13,479 nt of DNA from Erysipelotrichaceae bacterium (GTDB lineage Bacteria; Bacillota_I; Bacilli_A; Erysipelotrichales; Erysipelotrichaceae), in the NCBI GenBank assembly GCA_016302195.1, contig JAEDOA010000031.1, positions 1 to 13,479 of the forward strand, in the 5' to 3' direction. Positions 1 to 7,826 of the stretch are shown piece by piece. The stretch's first letter is position 1; every line of letters begins with the position of its first letter. Under the pieces are notes generated by a model, which worked only from the letters and a program-made list of their open reading frames with translations, did not search any database and had not been told where the DNA came from. Both the position numbers and the translations under genes were made by a program.

Positions 1-220
1 TGGCATTATTGACCATGATTATGTACGCGCAAGAAAGTTAATTGTTGATGGAATCGAAGATGATCCGTCAAAAGCCGCAGCTTCTTCAAGTTATTTTATG
101 GTTATTCGTTTGCTTGAACGAATTGGCGACCATATTGTAAATCTAGCAATGTGGGTTGTTTACAAAACTACCGGAAAGCTTGAAGAATTAATTAATCCAA
201 CAGAAGAAGAAACTATCTAG
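1..220 (+). CDS. phoU: PhoU family phosphate regulator, C-terminal fragment
   Basis: This is the 3' end of a gene entering from the left edge. Reading from base 2 gives 72 codons ending at TAG 218-220. The translation contains the motif RLLERIGDHIVNLAMWVVY followed by TGKL, which matches the C-terminal three-helix repeat of PhoU. In that repeat, E/D-rich helices bind a metal cluster and an ERIGDH-type motif is conserved. PhoU proteins act in the cytoplasm as negative modulators of the Pst phosphate transporter and the PhoR/PhoB-type two-component system, and usually sit at the end of a pstSCAB-phoU operon. The start and most of the protein are outside the window. A terminator follows immediately, so the gene is probably not transcribed with the secretion cluster. 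I am confident of the family; its exact role in this organism is inferred from the family. Confidence 0.88.
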   Translation, partial: GIIDHDYVRARKLIVDGIEDDPSKAAASSSYFMVIRLLERIGDHIVNLAMWVVYKTTGKLEELINPTEEETI

Positions 221-226
221 ACTAAG

Positions 227-260
227 TAGCACTCACTATTAAGTGGGTGCTATTTTGTTT
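227..260 (+). terminator. Rho-independent terminator after phoU
   Basis: A 10-bp stem (227-236 paired with 243-252, including one G-U wobble) closes a 6-base loop and is followed by TTTTGTTT. It starts six bases after the phoU stop and separates phoU from the secretion cluster. Confidence 0.85.
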
Positions 261-269
261 AAGCTTCAC

Positions 270-275
270 TATAAT
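270..275 (+). promoter_or_regulatory. Possible -10 element upstream of secY2
   Basis: A perfect TATAAT lies at 270-275, just past the phoU terminator and 55 bases before the secY2 start. No convincing -35 hexamer is present 16-18 bases upstream: that position overlaps the terminator stem and reads GTGCTA at 17-base spacing. The promoter may be weak or activator-dependent, or the true one may lie elsewhere in 260-320. The cluster needs a promoter in this gap because a terminator precedes it, but the exact site is uncertain. Confidence 0.35.
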
Positions 276-318
276 TAATGTTATTGTAAATAGTGTGTGT
301 TAATAGTATAAGTGAATT

Positions 319-323
319 GAGGA
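319..323 (+). promoter_or_regulatory. Ribosome binding site fixing the TTG start of secY2
   Basis: GAGGA at 319-323 lies seven bases before TTG 331, the ideal distance. The first in-frame ATG (352) is 28 bases away from it and has no comparable site of its own. This supports initiation at TTG. Confidence 0.75.
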
Positions 324-330
324 TACAGAT

Positions 331-1521
331 TTGACTGATAAGAAAAATTTAATGGTAGTAGTAAAACGAATGGCTTTTACACTGTTTATTATTTTAATCT
401 ATGTAATGGGGACATACATACCACTACCTTTCGCAGAAATAACTTCTAGATATGAGCAAATCTTACACAGTAGTTCTTTATCAATTATGGGAATCATGAG
501 TGGTGCCAGTTTAACCAGGCTGTCGATTTTCTCGTTAGGGATAAACCCGTTTATGATTGTCATGTTGATCATGCAGCTATTAATGTTTACCAAAATTTTA
601 GGTGTAGATGCATTATCTGTTGAGCAAGTAGAATATTTGCAACAGTTTTTAATATTGATCTTAACTGTAGTGCAAGCTGTTCTCTTTACTTACAGTACGA
701 TTCCAGAACGCAATTTAAAAAGAGATATAACGATAGTGTTGATCTTAACGGCAGGAAGTTTGATAGTGGTCTGGTTTACCTTTATCAATACTAAATATGG
801 TATTGGCGGGGGGATGCCGATCATTTTGGTTAATATCCTGGCATCAGTAGTTCCTACGATTATTAAAACGATTAAAGACTTAAGGTCATTAGACAATTTC
901 TACTGGCTTTTATTCTTACTGTTTTTGTTAATCTTTGGTTTGCTTTACTTCTGGGGAGCTTTTATCCATACTTATTATCCACTGAAAGTTATTAACACGT
1001 CTTTACCAAGTTATGACCCTGAAGTGATTTTTCCAATCGGACTTAATATGGGTGCGATGATGACATATATGACAGGGATGGCTTTATTAATGATTCCTAC
1101 GATGTTGCAACCATATTTCCCATCAGATTCATTTATTAATCAACCATACTTCCAAGCAATTTTTACAGCTGTTTTGACATTCTTATTGTTCTATTTCTTT
1201 ACCTTTATGCAATTTCCACCTAAGGATCAAGCACGAAACTTTAGAGATGGAAATAACTATATTCCTAATGTTCGTCCGGGGAAGCCTACACAAATGTATT
1301 TACGTAAATTGTTACTAATCATTACTTTCCCTGGTGCAATTTTAACTACGATTCAGTTGACATTAGGTCTATTCGGTACAAATATGCTGGGAAAGTATGC
1401 AGGATTAGCTGTGATTCCGATGAATGCCGTTATGTTAGCAATGTTTATTAGCGGGATGAAGGATCAAGTTATGACTTTGCTTTATCCATATAAATATGAT
1501 CGTTATATGAAAGAGATATAG
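331..1521 (+). CDS. secY2: Accessory Sec translocase channel SecY2
   Basis: SecY2 is the membrane channel subunit of the accessory Sec system, which exports glycosylated serine-rich repeat adhesins. The 396-residue product is almost entirely hydrophobic, with about ten predicted membrane spans. It is shorter than housekeeping SecY (about 430). The segment NNYIPNVRPGKPTQMYL (within residues about 309-327) matches the conserved cytoplasmic loop of SecY proteins (YIPGIRPGKPT), where the SecA motor docks. GIGGGMP (around residue 157) resembles the glycine-rich stretch between spans 4 and 5. Housekeeping secY normally sits in a ribosomal-protein operon. Here the neighbours are asp1, asp2, asp3 and secA2, so SecY2 is the right assignment. 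The start is TTG, chosen because GAGGA lies seven bases upstream; TTG may limit expression of the channel. Three bases separate its stop from asp1. It is the first gene of the cluster. Confidence 0.95.
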   Translation: MTDKKNLMVVVKRMAFTLFIILIYVMGTYIPLPFAEITSRYEQILHSSSLSIMGIMSGASLTRLSIFSLGINPFMIVMLIMQLLMFTKILGVDALSVEQVEYLQQFLILILTVVQAVLFTYSTIPERNLKRDITIVLILTAGSLIVVWFTFINTKYGIGGGMPIILVNILASVVPTIIKTIKDLRSLDNFYWLLFLLFLLIFGLLYFWGAFIHTYYPLKVINTSLPSYDPEVIFPIGLNMGAMMTYMTGMALLMIPTMLQPYFPSDSFINQPYFQAIFTAVLTFLLFYFFTFMQFPPKDQARNFRDGNNYIPNVRPGKPTQMYLRKLLLIITFPGAILTTIQLTLGLFGTNMLGKYAGLAVIPMNAVMLAMFISGMKDQVMTLLYPYKYDRYMKEI

Positions 1522-1524
1522 AAA

Positions 1525-3021
1525 ATGGAGTATTTTGTACCTGCTTGGCATGGTAAATTAGCAGACTGGGCTTACAATGTCCCACACATTCAGTTTTATG
1601 ATGCAATTAATCAAATGCGTGTTTTGCAAGATAATGGTAAAAAAATTGGCATGATAATTCCAAATTATCAGCCACAATTAACTTCAAAGCTGAATCAATT
1701 GGTTTTTTATCCTGACTATCTATTTTCTGTTTACGATTATTTGCAAGGAATTGATCAGGTAGAAAATCAGATCTTGGATTATACCGACTTTAAATGGCCT
1801 AAAGATGCATATTTTGATTTTACCCCATTTAGAATTATGGTAATTTCTGCTAATCGTTTGTATGCGCAGATTATATTCGATAATGATGGCAAAATTTTGT
1901 CAGTAGTTTATTTTGATGAAAATAAGCAACCAAGCAAGACATTGACGATTGATAGTCGTGGTTTTGTCTCTTCTGAAGAAGTAAATGATGAGGTTATTTA
2001 CTTTGATCAAATTGGTCACTGGCGGTTTAAATATAATAAGCAAACTGATCAAGTTACGATGAATGATGTATTCAATCCATGTAATCAAGACCAGTACCTA
2101 CATTTAAGCGATTTAATTAGTGAAGTCTTTGAAGATCGAGTATTGCCTAAGATTAAAGCAGGAGATCATTTAATTGCTAGTTTGGATGATCAATCTGCTT
2201 TACCAGTGCAAGCTTTGAAGCAAGTGCCAACTATTTATTCTGTCAGTCAATGGAATGAGTATACGCATAGTTTGCTCGAAGCAGGAAGTGGGCAAATGAT
2301 TGTTGATTCACGTATGACTGCCAACAGAGTAGAAGGTCTGGTAGATAGATGTTTTGACATCACAGTTATGCCTCCTTTCCAAACTCAATTTAAATTGGGG
2401 CACAGCCAAAGATCAAAAAGGCAGATTATCGGCGTTTTTGCGGAACACATGTCTTATCAAGAATTAAAACAAATTACCGAGATGCTCTATCAGAGATTAA
2501 TGAATAATCCTACTGGCGAAGGCGTTCACTTCTTAACTTATTCCTCTGCTCAGGATAACTTAGTCAATCAAGCAATCGATGAATTAAAGGCTGAACACAA
2601 TGGTGAGTTTACAATGGGCAAGAGTAAAGAAGATCCCGATGAAGTTAAACTTGAGAGTAAGAAGATTCCGTATTTATCGATTAAAAAGGATCGGTTGACT
2701 AACACGGCTGAAGTAATGCGAGCTTTAGATAAAGTCAGAGTACTGGTTTCCTGGAACGACGGCGATGACTTCTTGGAGATGGCTGCCATTAGTGTAGGTG
2801 TACCACAACTGCAGAATTATGACCCTACAACCGTTGTTGATCGAAGAAACGGTTGGATTTGTGCTGATTTTAATGAATTAAATCAAGGATTGACCTATTT
2901 TCTTAGTAATCTGCAAAATTGGAACCAAGCGCTAGTATATAACGTTAAGATCTTAAATCAATTTTCAGAAGAAAACTTAATGAAAGAATGGCAGAAGATA
3001 TTTGGGGATGAGGAATTATGA
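1525..3021 (+). CDS. asp1: Accessory Sec system protein Asp1
   Basis: Asp1 is a cytoplasmic component of the Asp1-Asp2-Asp3 complex that binds the serine-rich adhesin and hands it to SecA2. The 498-residue protein begins MEYFVPAWHGKLADWAY, the typical Asp1 opening with its Y-F-(V/I)-P-A-W pattern, and has no signal peptide or membrane span. Structurally, family members have a GT-B-like glycosyltransferase fold without catalysis. The C-terminal half here (about residues 300-480) shows alternating strands and helices consistent with a Rossmann-like lobe, with LVSWNDGDDFLEMAAISVGVPQLQ near residues 411-434 where a GT-B enzyme would bind its nucleotide sugar. ATG 1525 lies three bases after secY2, with its AAGAGA ribosome site inside the secY2 3' end. 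The stop overlaps the asp2 start as ATGA. Length and context fit Asp1 of streptococci and lactobacilli. Confidence 0.92.
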   Translation: MEYFVPAWHGKLADWAYNVPHIQFYDAINQMRVLQDNGKKIGMIIPNYQPQLTSKLNQLVFYPDYLFSVYDYLQGIDQVENQILDYTDFKWPKDAYFDFTPFRIMVISANRLYAQIIFDNDGKILSVVYFDENKQPSKTLTIDSRGFVSSEEVNDEVIYFDQIGHWRFKYNKQTDQVTMNDVFNPCNQDQYLHLSDLISEVFEDRVLPKIKAGDHLIASLDDQSALPVQALKQVPTIYSVSQWNEYTHSLLEAGSGQMIVDSRMTANRVEGLVDRCFDITVMPPFQTQFKLGHSQRSKRQIIGVFAEHMSYQELKQITEMLYQRLMNNPTGEGVHFLTYSSAQDNLVNQAIDELKAEHNGEFTMGKSKEDPDEVKLESKKIPYLSIKKDRLTNTAEVMRALDKVRVLVSWNDGDDFLEMAAISVGVPQLQNYDPTTVVDRRNGWICADFNELNQGLTYFLSNLQNWNQALVYNVKILNQFSEENLMKEWQKIFGDEEL

Positions 3022-4571
3022 TCAAGGTTTTGCAATTAGGTAATGATGATTGGTCAAAACGCTATAAAATTCCGACCGATTATCACTGGCATTTTAATGA
3101 TTTTCCAGAAAAAAAGTCTGAGGCAGAAAAAGCCAAGGCTAAGACAAAAAAGAAGAAACGAAAAGGTTATGATGTCGTTCTTGTAACTGATGGGGCAACC
3201 TTAGATACGGCATACTGGAATAAATTAACCTGGATGGTAGATCCTTACCATGTGATTTATATGCCAGGTGTTGAGGAAACATTAAACCAAGCAGGAAAAG
3301 AATTTTTAAAGTGTTCTGCTGCTGAAAAAATGATGGAAGACCCTCAAGTGGTGATTGACCACCTAGAAAATCGTTATTTCTTTGGTCAATCTGGGGTTAG
3401 AATGTTTCCCACTAACATTTTCTTGAACGAAAGCAAAGTTAGTGAATATGAAGTTTTAGATTCCTGTAATCTAAAAGTGAAGGTTAATACACATGATCAA
3501 TGGGTTAATATCGGAAGTTATCGTAATAGCTTATACATTGATCCTAAGAGATTGATCAAGCTCTGGCTAACTTATCGCCAGCATAATGTTCAAGTTAGGT
3601 TGCGGATTTTTATCCAACCTGCCGGAACTGATGGTGATCCTGATGACAACCATGTATTAACGATTGATTCTAATTCAGATAAAGAATTATATTTGCCGAT
3701 TGAACCTAGTGACCAAGCTAGATTTGCCTGTGTCACCATCGAAGTAAAAGGTGATGGTGATTTGACAATTGGCCTGCTTCATTCTCGTTGGGGACGTGAA
3801 GGCCGCGGTGAATTTATCGCTGGTGGTAAACGGATCGTCAACATGGAAAAAAGAGAAGACATTCCTTACTTCTTCAGTCCTGGCGATTTGAAGCCACCAC
3901 TAACGGTGTATTTCTCAGGTGCGAGAATTTCCGCTGGATTTGAAGCCTTTCCATTGTTTAGAAAATTAAAGACGCCGACATTGCTTTTCACCGATGTCCG
4001 TCTATCATTAGGGCAATTTTATGCAGATGATGATGATTTTATGGGAAAGGCAATTATTAAGGTCATCGAAGATACGCTAAGAAAATTAGGCTTTACTAAG
4101 CGGCAATTGATCATGAATGGGACCTCAATGGGATCTTATGCATCCCTTCTTTACGGTGGCCAAATTGGCGCTTATATCATTAATGTTACTAAGCCGTTAG
4201 CTAATTTAGGCTACATCGCAAGTAGAGGGCGTTTGCAAAGACCTGATGATTTTGAAGCAATCTATGATATTGATAATCAACTAGTACCCAGCCTTGACAG
4301 TAAGCATCTGCATGAACTAGATGAACGTTTTTGGAAGAAGTTCGACAAATTAGATTTGTCAAATAGCCGGCTATTTGTGGGTTATATGAAGAACGATGAC
4401 TTTGATAACAAGACCATGGGTCGCTTGATTAAATCACCGGCAGTTAAAAATTCAATGCAATTTACTTATAAAGGCTTTCCAGGACGACACAATGATAATA
4501 GAACGGTTATCCTCTGGTTCATCGATCGTTTGAATCAAGTGTTGGAGTCTGATTTCGGTAGGAAGTATTAG
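3018..4571 (+). CDS. asp2: Accessory Sec protein Asp2, putative GlcNAc O-acetyltransferase
   Basis: Asp2 is bifunctional in streptococci: a structural member of the Asp1/2/3 complex and an acetyltransferase that modifies GlcNAc on the adhesin. The 517-residue product has an N-terminal region (about 1-130), a beta-rich middle (about 130-280, probably carbohydrate-binding-like) and a C-terminal alpha/beta-hydrolase domain (about 290-510). The nucleophile elbow GTSMGSYASLLYG is visible, with Ser370 as the expected catalytic serine. His491 in GFPGRHND is the likely catalytic histidine, and the acid is probably among Asp460, Asp461 and Asp463 (KNDDFDN). Catalytic assignments are inferred from the fold. 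Residues 31-49 form an unusual Lys-rich stretch (AKAKTKKKKRK core). The start overlaps the asp1 stop (ATGA), with GAGGA only three bases before it, which suggests translational coupling to asp1. Confidence 0.93.
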   Translation: MIKVLQLGNDDWSKRYKIPTDYHWHFNDFPEKKSEAEKAKAKTKKKKRKGYDVVLVTDGATLDTAYWNKLTWMVDPYHVIYMPGVEETLNQAGKEFLKCSAAEKMMEDPQVVIDHLENRYFFGQSGVRMFPTNIFLNESKVSEYEVLDSCNLKVKVNTHDQWVNIGSYRNSLYIDPKRLIKLWLTYRQHNVQVRLRIFIQPAGTDGDPDDNHVLTIDSNSDKELYLPIEPSDQARFACVTIEVKGDGDLTIGLLHSRWGREGRGEFIAGGKRIVNMEKREDIPYFFSPGDLKPPLTVYFSGARISAGFEAFPLFRKLKTPTLLFTDVRLSLGQFYADDDDFMGKAIIKVIEDTLRKLGFTKRQLIMNGTSMGSYASLLYGGQIGAYIINVTKPLANLGYIASRGRLQRPDDFEAIYDIDNQLVPSLDSKHLHELDERFWKKFDKLDLSNSRLFVGYMKNDDFDNKTMGRLIKSPAVKNSMQFTYKGFPGRHNDNRTVILWFIDRLNQVLESDFGRKY

Positions 4572-4572
4572 C

Positions 4573-5451
4573 ATGCAGAAAATAATTAATCAAATATATT
4601 GGGATACGACTAATAATACGTATCTCTCAGGAACACATCTAAAAAAGCGAGCTAATAATCAAGTTGATTTTAAGAATGCTTTGATGGCACCAGGAAAGAC
4701 CATTGTCAAATGGAACTCTAGCACTGATTATCAAATGACTAAGGAAGTTCCACGATTGCCTATGTTGATTAACAGACATAAATATGTGATCAACATTAAG
4801 GATCGTGTTTATCCGGAAGGGACATGTACTTACCGCTTGTGCTTCTACAACTTGCAGGGAGAAGAAGTCCAGAACCTCTTTTTTAAAGTAAATGAATATG
4901 AATTTACTTTTCCAAAAGATGCAGTTTCCTATACTTTTGAATTAGTGAATACGGGATGCATGAGAGTAGTGTTTTCACGCGTGCAAATTGCGGAAAAGGG
5001 ACTGCCAGATGAAATCTTTGACGATGTGTTCTACGGTAAAAAAATAAATGCCAAGAGCTTAGACCCAATTAATTTGATTTTGGTTGCGGACAGTAAAAGA
5101 TCACGCAAGATTTGGCCGGAACTGGAAGAGAGCATTCCTAATGTTCCGCTGCAGCTGATTAACATTGCTTGGCAACATGAAGGCGACCTAGCACAAGAAC
5201 TAAAAGACTGGGTAGGTGTAAACATCGAAACTGGTTTTAGAATTATCAGTAGTAGTTCACGTTTTGATCCAGCAATGGAGGAAGTTAAAAAGATGTTCCC
5301 CCAGATTTCGATTCTAACTTCAACAGAATTTGCGCGTAATGCTCAAAAAGTAGCTAGTTATAATGAAGTTAATGATTGGTATTCAGAGAATATCTATGAT
5401 CCAGATTGGTTGCTGATTGTACAAGAAATAAACGATTATTTTAGGAAGTGA
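4573..5451 (+). CDS. asp3: Accessory Sec protein Asp3 with long C-terminal extension
   Basis: Asp3 is the small beta-rich partner that holds the Asp1-Asp2-Asp3 complex together and helps bind the unfolded, Ser-rich adhesin. In this 292-residue product the N-terminal part (about 1-155) matches the family: IIYW-type opening (QIYWDTTNNTYLSGTHLK), then TYRLCFYNLQGEEV around residues 86-99 and strands up to RVVFSRVQIAEKG, a jelly-roll-like layout. The known streptococcal proteins are roughly the length of this first domain. Here a further domain of about 130 residues follows (about 165-292, from PINLILVADSKRS onward). It has alternating strands and helices and no motif I recognise. ATG 4573 follows asp2 by one base, with TAGGAAG seven bases upstream. 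The secA2 start lies four bases after its stop. I am confident of Asp3; the function of the extension is unknown. Confidence 0.88.
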   Translation: MQKIINQIYWDTTNNTYLSGTHLKKRANNQVDFKNALMAPGKTIVKWNSSTDYQMTKEVPRLPMLINRHKYVINIKDRVYPEGTCTYRLCFYNLQGEEVQNLFFKVNEYEFTFPKDAVSYTFELVNTGCMRVVFSRVQIAEKGLPDEIFDDVFYGKKINAKSLDPINLILVADSKRSRKIWPELEESIPNVPLQLINIAWQHEGDLAQELKDWVGVNIETGFRIISSSSRFDPAMEEVKKMFPQISILTSTEFARNAQKVASYNEVNDWYSENIYDPDWLLIVQEINDYFRK

Positions 5452-5455
5452 TCTT

Positions 5456-7813
5456 ATGGCGATAAGTAAAATGAGCATTCGCCACACTCTCAAGAAAATC
5501 AATAAGTTAGCACCCAAGATGCGTAAAATGAGCGATCAAGAACTGCAAAATCAGACCAAGCTGTTGCAAGAGCAGCTGAAGGCAGGAAAGACAGTCGATC
5601 AGATTTTACCAGAAGCCTTTGCGACAATGCGGGAGGCCGATTACCGGGTGCTAGGGATGTTTCCTTACGACGTACAAGTAATGGGAGCGATTGTACTAAA
5701 TAGTGGTTCGATTGCCGAAATGAAAACTGGTGAAGGAAAAACCTTAACCGCGACAATGGCGCTGTATTTGAATGCTTTAAGTGGTAAAGGTGCAATGCTG
5801 GTAACGACTAGTGACTATTTATCAGAACGTGATAGAAAGGAACTAGAACCTGTCTATAAATGGATGGGTTTAACCGTCAGCAACGCTTTTCCAACTGAAG
5901 AGTACGAAGGAATTAAAATTACGCCAGCAATTAAACGTAAGTGGTATGGGGCTGATATTGTTTATACTACTGCAAGTGCTTTAGCTTTTGACTATTTATT
6001 TAACAACCTGGCCTCAAACGTTGAGGGGCAATATTTGAGACCCTTTAATTATGTTGTAGTCGATGAAGTAGACGAAGTTCTGCTTGATGAAGCTGAGATG
6101 CCTTTCGTTGTTTCAAGTAGCCCTAACCTGCAGTCGAACTTGTACTATTTAACGGATACTTTTGTAAAATTATTGGTTGTTAATGAGGACTATCGCTTCA
6201 AGAGTGATGAAAAGATTTTCTGGCTTACTTATCAAGGGGTAAAAAAGGCGCAGCAATATTTCAGAATTAAGAATTTGTTTGCACCAGAAAACAGGGAATT
6301 ATACCGTCACATTATTTTAGCCTTGAGTGCTCACTTAACAATGGATAATGGTCATGATTACTTGGTAGTGCAAGGAAAAGTTGTCTTGCTTGATGAAGCC
6401 GATGGTCGATTGAAGAAAGGTATTCAGATAGGTTCAGGTTTGCACCAAGCATTGCAAGCCAAAGAAAATGTGGCTTTAACTAGTATGCAAAAGACGGCAG
6501 CGTCGATTACTTTCCCAGCTTTATTCAGTTTGTTTAAAAAAGTTTCTGGAATGAGTGGGACAGCTAAAGTCGCAGAAGATGAATTTTTGAATACTTATGG
6601 GATGAAAGTTATTCAGATTCCTACGCGTAAACCGGTAATCAGAAAAGATTATCCGATGAAAGTCTTTTTAACGACAGCTGATAAGCTGATGACCGCAATT
6701 AATCAGGTCGTGGAAATTCATCAAACTGGGCGGCCGATCTTGCTAGTTGCTGGTTCAGTAGAAAACTCAGAAATTATTTCAGAGCTTTTATTGAATGAAG
6801 GAATTGCACACAACGTTTTAAATGCCTTCAATGCGGCGCATGAAGCCGAAATTGTTAAAAACGCGGGACAAAAGGGTGCCGTGACAATTGCGACGAACAT
6901 GGCCGGAAGAGGTACTGATATTAAACTAGGTAAAGGCGTTAAAGAACTAGGCGGCTTAGCTGTTATCGGAACGGAAATGCTTTCGCCACGTGTTAAATTG
7001 CAGCTGGCAGGTAGAGCTGGTCGTCAAGGAGACCCAGGAACTAGTCAATTCTACGTTTCACTAGAAGATAGCTATATTTCTGGTTCAAGCACGACGCGGC
7101 AAAAGCGACTTTATCGGCGCTTAATGCGTAAAAAGAAGCGCGGCAAAGATATTACCGAACTGCATAGCCCGATTACCCGCGTCAGTTTGCGGATGTTACA
7201 AAACCGTGTAGCTTCTAAAGGTGAAACGGCCCGTATGCAAACTAACAAGTTTGAGCAGGCTTTGAATACTCAAACCAAGAAGTTCTATGACGTCCGGCAC
7301 AAGATCATGAATTCAGATGATCTTCAGCCAGTCGTTGAAAAAATTATCCGCCAAGCTTTGGATATTTGTATTGCCCAAAATAGTAAGTGGAGTCAGCGCA
7401 AGTTACAGGACTTAATCAATAACTTTTTGACATATGATGTTGTTGAAGTTCCAAGGGACTTGCGTAATAAAGAAGAAATCAAAGGGTTCCTTAAAGGCCC
7501 TGCATATAAGACCTTAAAGAACAAGGCACAAACTTTGATTAATAAAGAACAGTTGAACATGTATTACCAACAAGTGATCTTAGCTTCAATGGATAAGTGC
7601 TGGATTGATCAGGTAGATTACATGAACAAACTGCGTACATATACAAGTGGCTGGGCTAATTCTGGGAGAGATCCTGATTATGTCTACCAGTCTACGGCTT
7701 ATAATTCCTTTAAAGAATTTTGGGATAAAGTAAAGCTGGATTGTGTCGAGCGAATGATGTTTAGTGAGATACATATCAATAAAAAAGGTCAGTTAGTAGT
7801 CATGTTTAACTAG
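5456..7813 (+). CDS. secA2: Accessory Sec ATPase SecA2
   Basis: SecA2 is the cytoplasmic motor that drives the adhesin preprotein through SecY2 by ATP hydrolysis. The 785 residues carry the full DEAD-type motor. Walker A is MKTGEGKT (89-96) and Walker B is DEVD (203-206). Motif V is ATNMAGRGTD (479-488) and motif VI is QLAGRAGRQGD (516-526). MSGTAKVAEDEF near residues 366-377 marks the start of the second nucleotide-binding fold. The preprotein cross-linking domain lies between about 215 and 350, and helical scaffold/wing regions follow residue 550. The C-terminus ends at KKGQLVVMFN, without the Cys-rich zinc-binding tail used by housekeeping SecA to bind SecB and lipid. Length and the missing tail fit SecA2 of the SecA2/SecY2 type. 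AGGAAG lies seven bases before ATG 5456. Confidence 0.96.
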   Translation: MAISKMSIRHTLKKINKLAPKMRKMSDQELQNQTKLLQEQLKAGKTVDQILPEAFATMREADYRVLGMFPYDVQVMGAIVLNSGSIAEMKTGEGKTLTATMALYLNALSGKGAMLVTTSDYLSERDRKELEPVYKWMGLTVSNAFPTEEYEGIKITPAIKRKWYGADIVYTTASALAFDYLFNNLASNVEGQYLRPFNYVVVDEVDEVLLDEAEMPFVVSSSPNLQSNLYYLTDTFVKLLVVNEDYRFKSDEKIFWLTYQGVKKAQQYFRIKNLFAPENRELYRHIILALSAHLTMDNGHDYLVVQGKVVLLDEADGRLKKGIQIGSGLHQALQAKENVALTSMQKTAASITFPALFSLFKKVSGMSGTAKVAEDEFLNTYGMKVIQIPTRKPVIRKDYPMKVFLTTADKLMTAINQVVEIHQTGRPILLVAGSVENSEIISELLLNEGIAHNVLNAFNAAHEAEIVKNAGQKGAVTIATNMAGRGTDIKLGKGVKELGGLAVIGTEMLSPRVKLQLAGRAGRQGDPGTSQFYVSLEDSYISGSSTTRQKRLYRRLMRKKKRGKDITELHSPITRVSLRMLQNRVASKGETARMQTNKFEQALNTQTKKFYDVRHKIMNSDDLQPVVEKIIRQALDICIAQNSKWSQRKLQDLINNFLTYDVVEVPRDLRNKEEIKGFLKGPAYKTLKNKAQTLINKEQLNMYYQQVILASMDKCWIDQVDYMNKLRTYTSGWANSGRDPDYVYQSTAYNSFKEFWDKVKLDCVERMMFSEIHINKKGQLVVMFN

Positions 7814-7826
7814 TAGAGGATAAAGA

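Noticed and set aside
1525..3021. Asp1 as an active glycosyltransferase
   Set aside because: The C-terminal half suggests a GT-B-like lobe, but no EX7E or donor-binding Arg/Lys pair is evident, and the gene position is that of Asp1, which is known to be non-catalytic.
5499..5795. A 98-codon - strand open frame inside secA2
   Set aside because: It is antisense to a conserved motor domain, with a composition typical of a shadow frame and no recognisable domain or ribosome site.
5456..7813. Housekeeping SecA
   Set aside because: It is shorter, lacks the C-terminal zinc-binding tail and sits between asp3 and gtfA, which fits SecA2.
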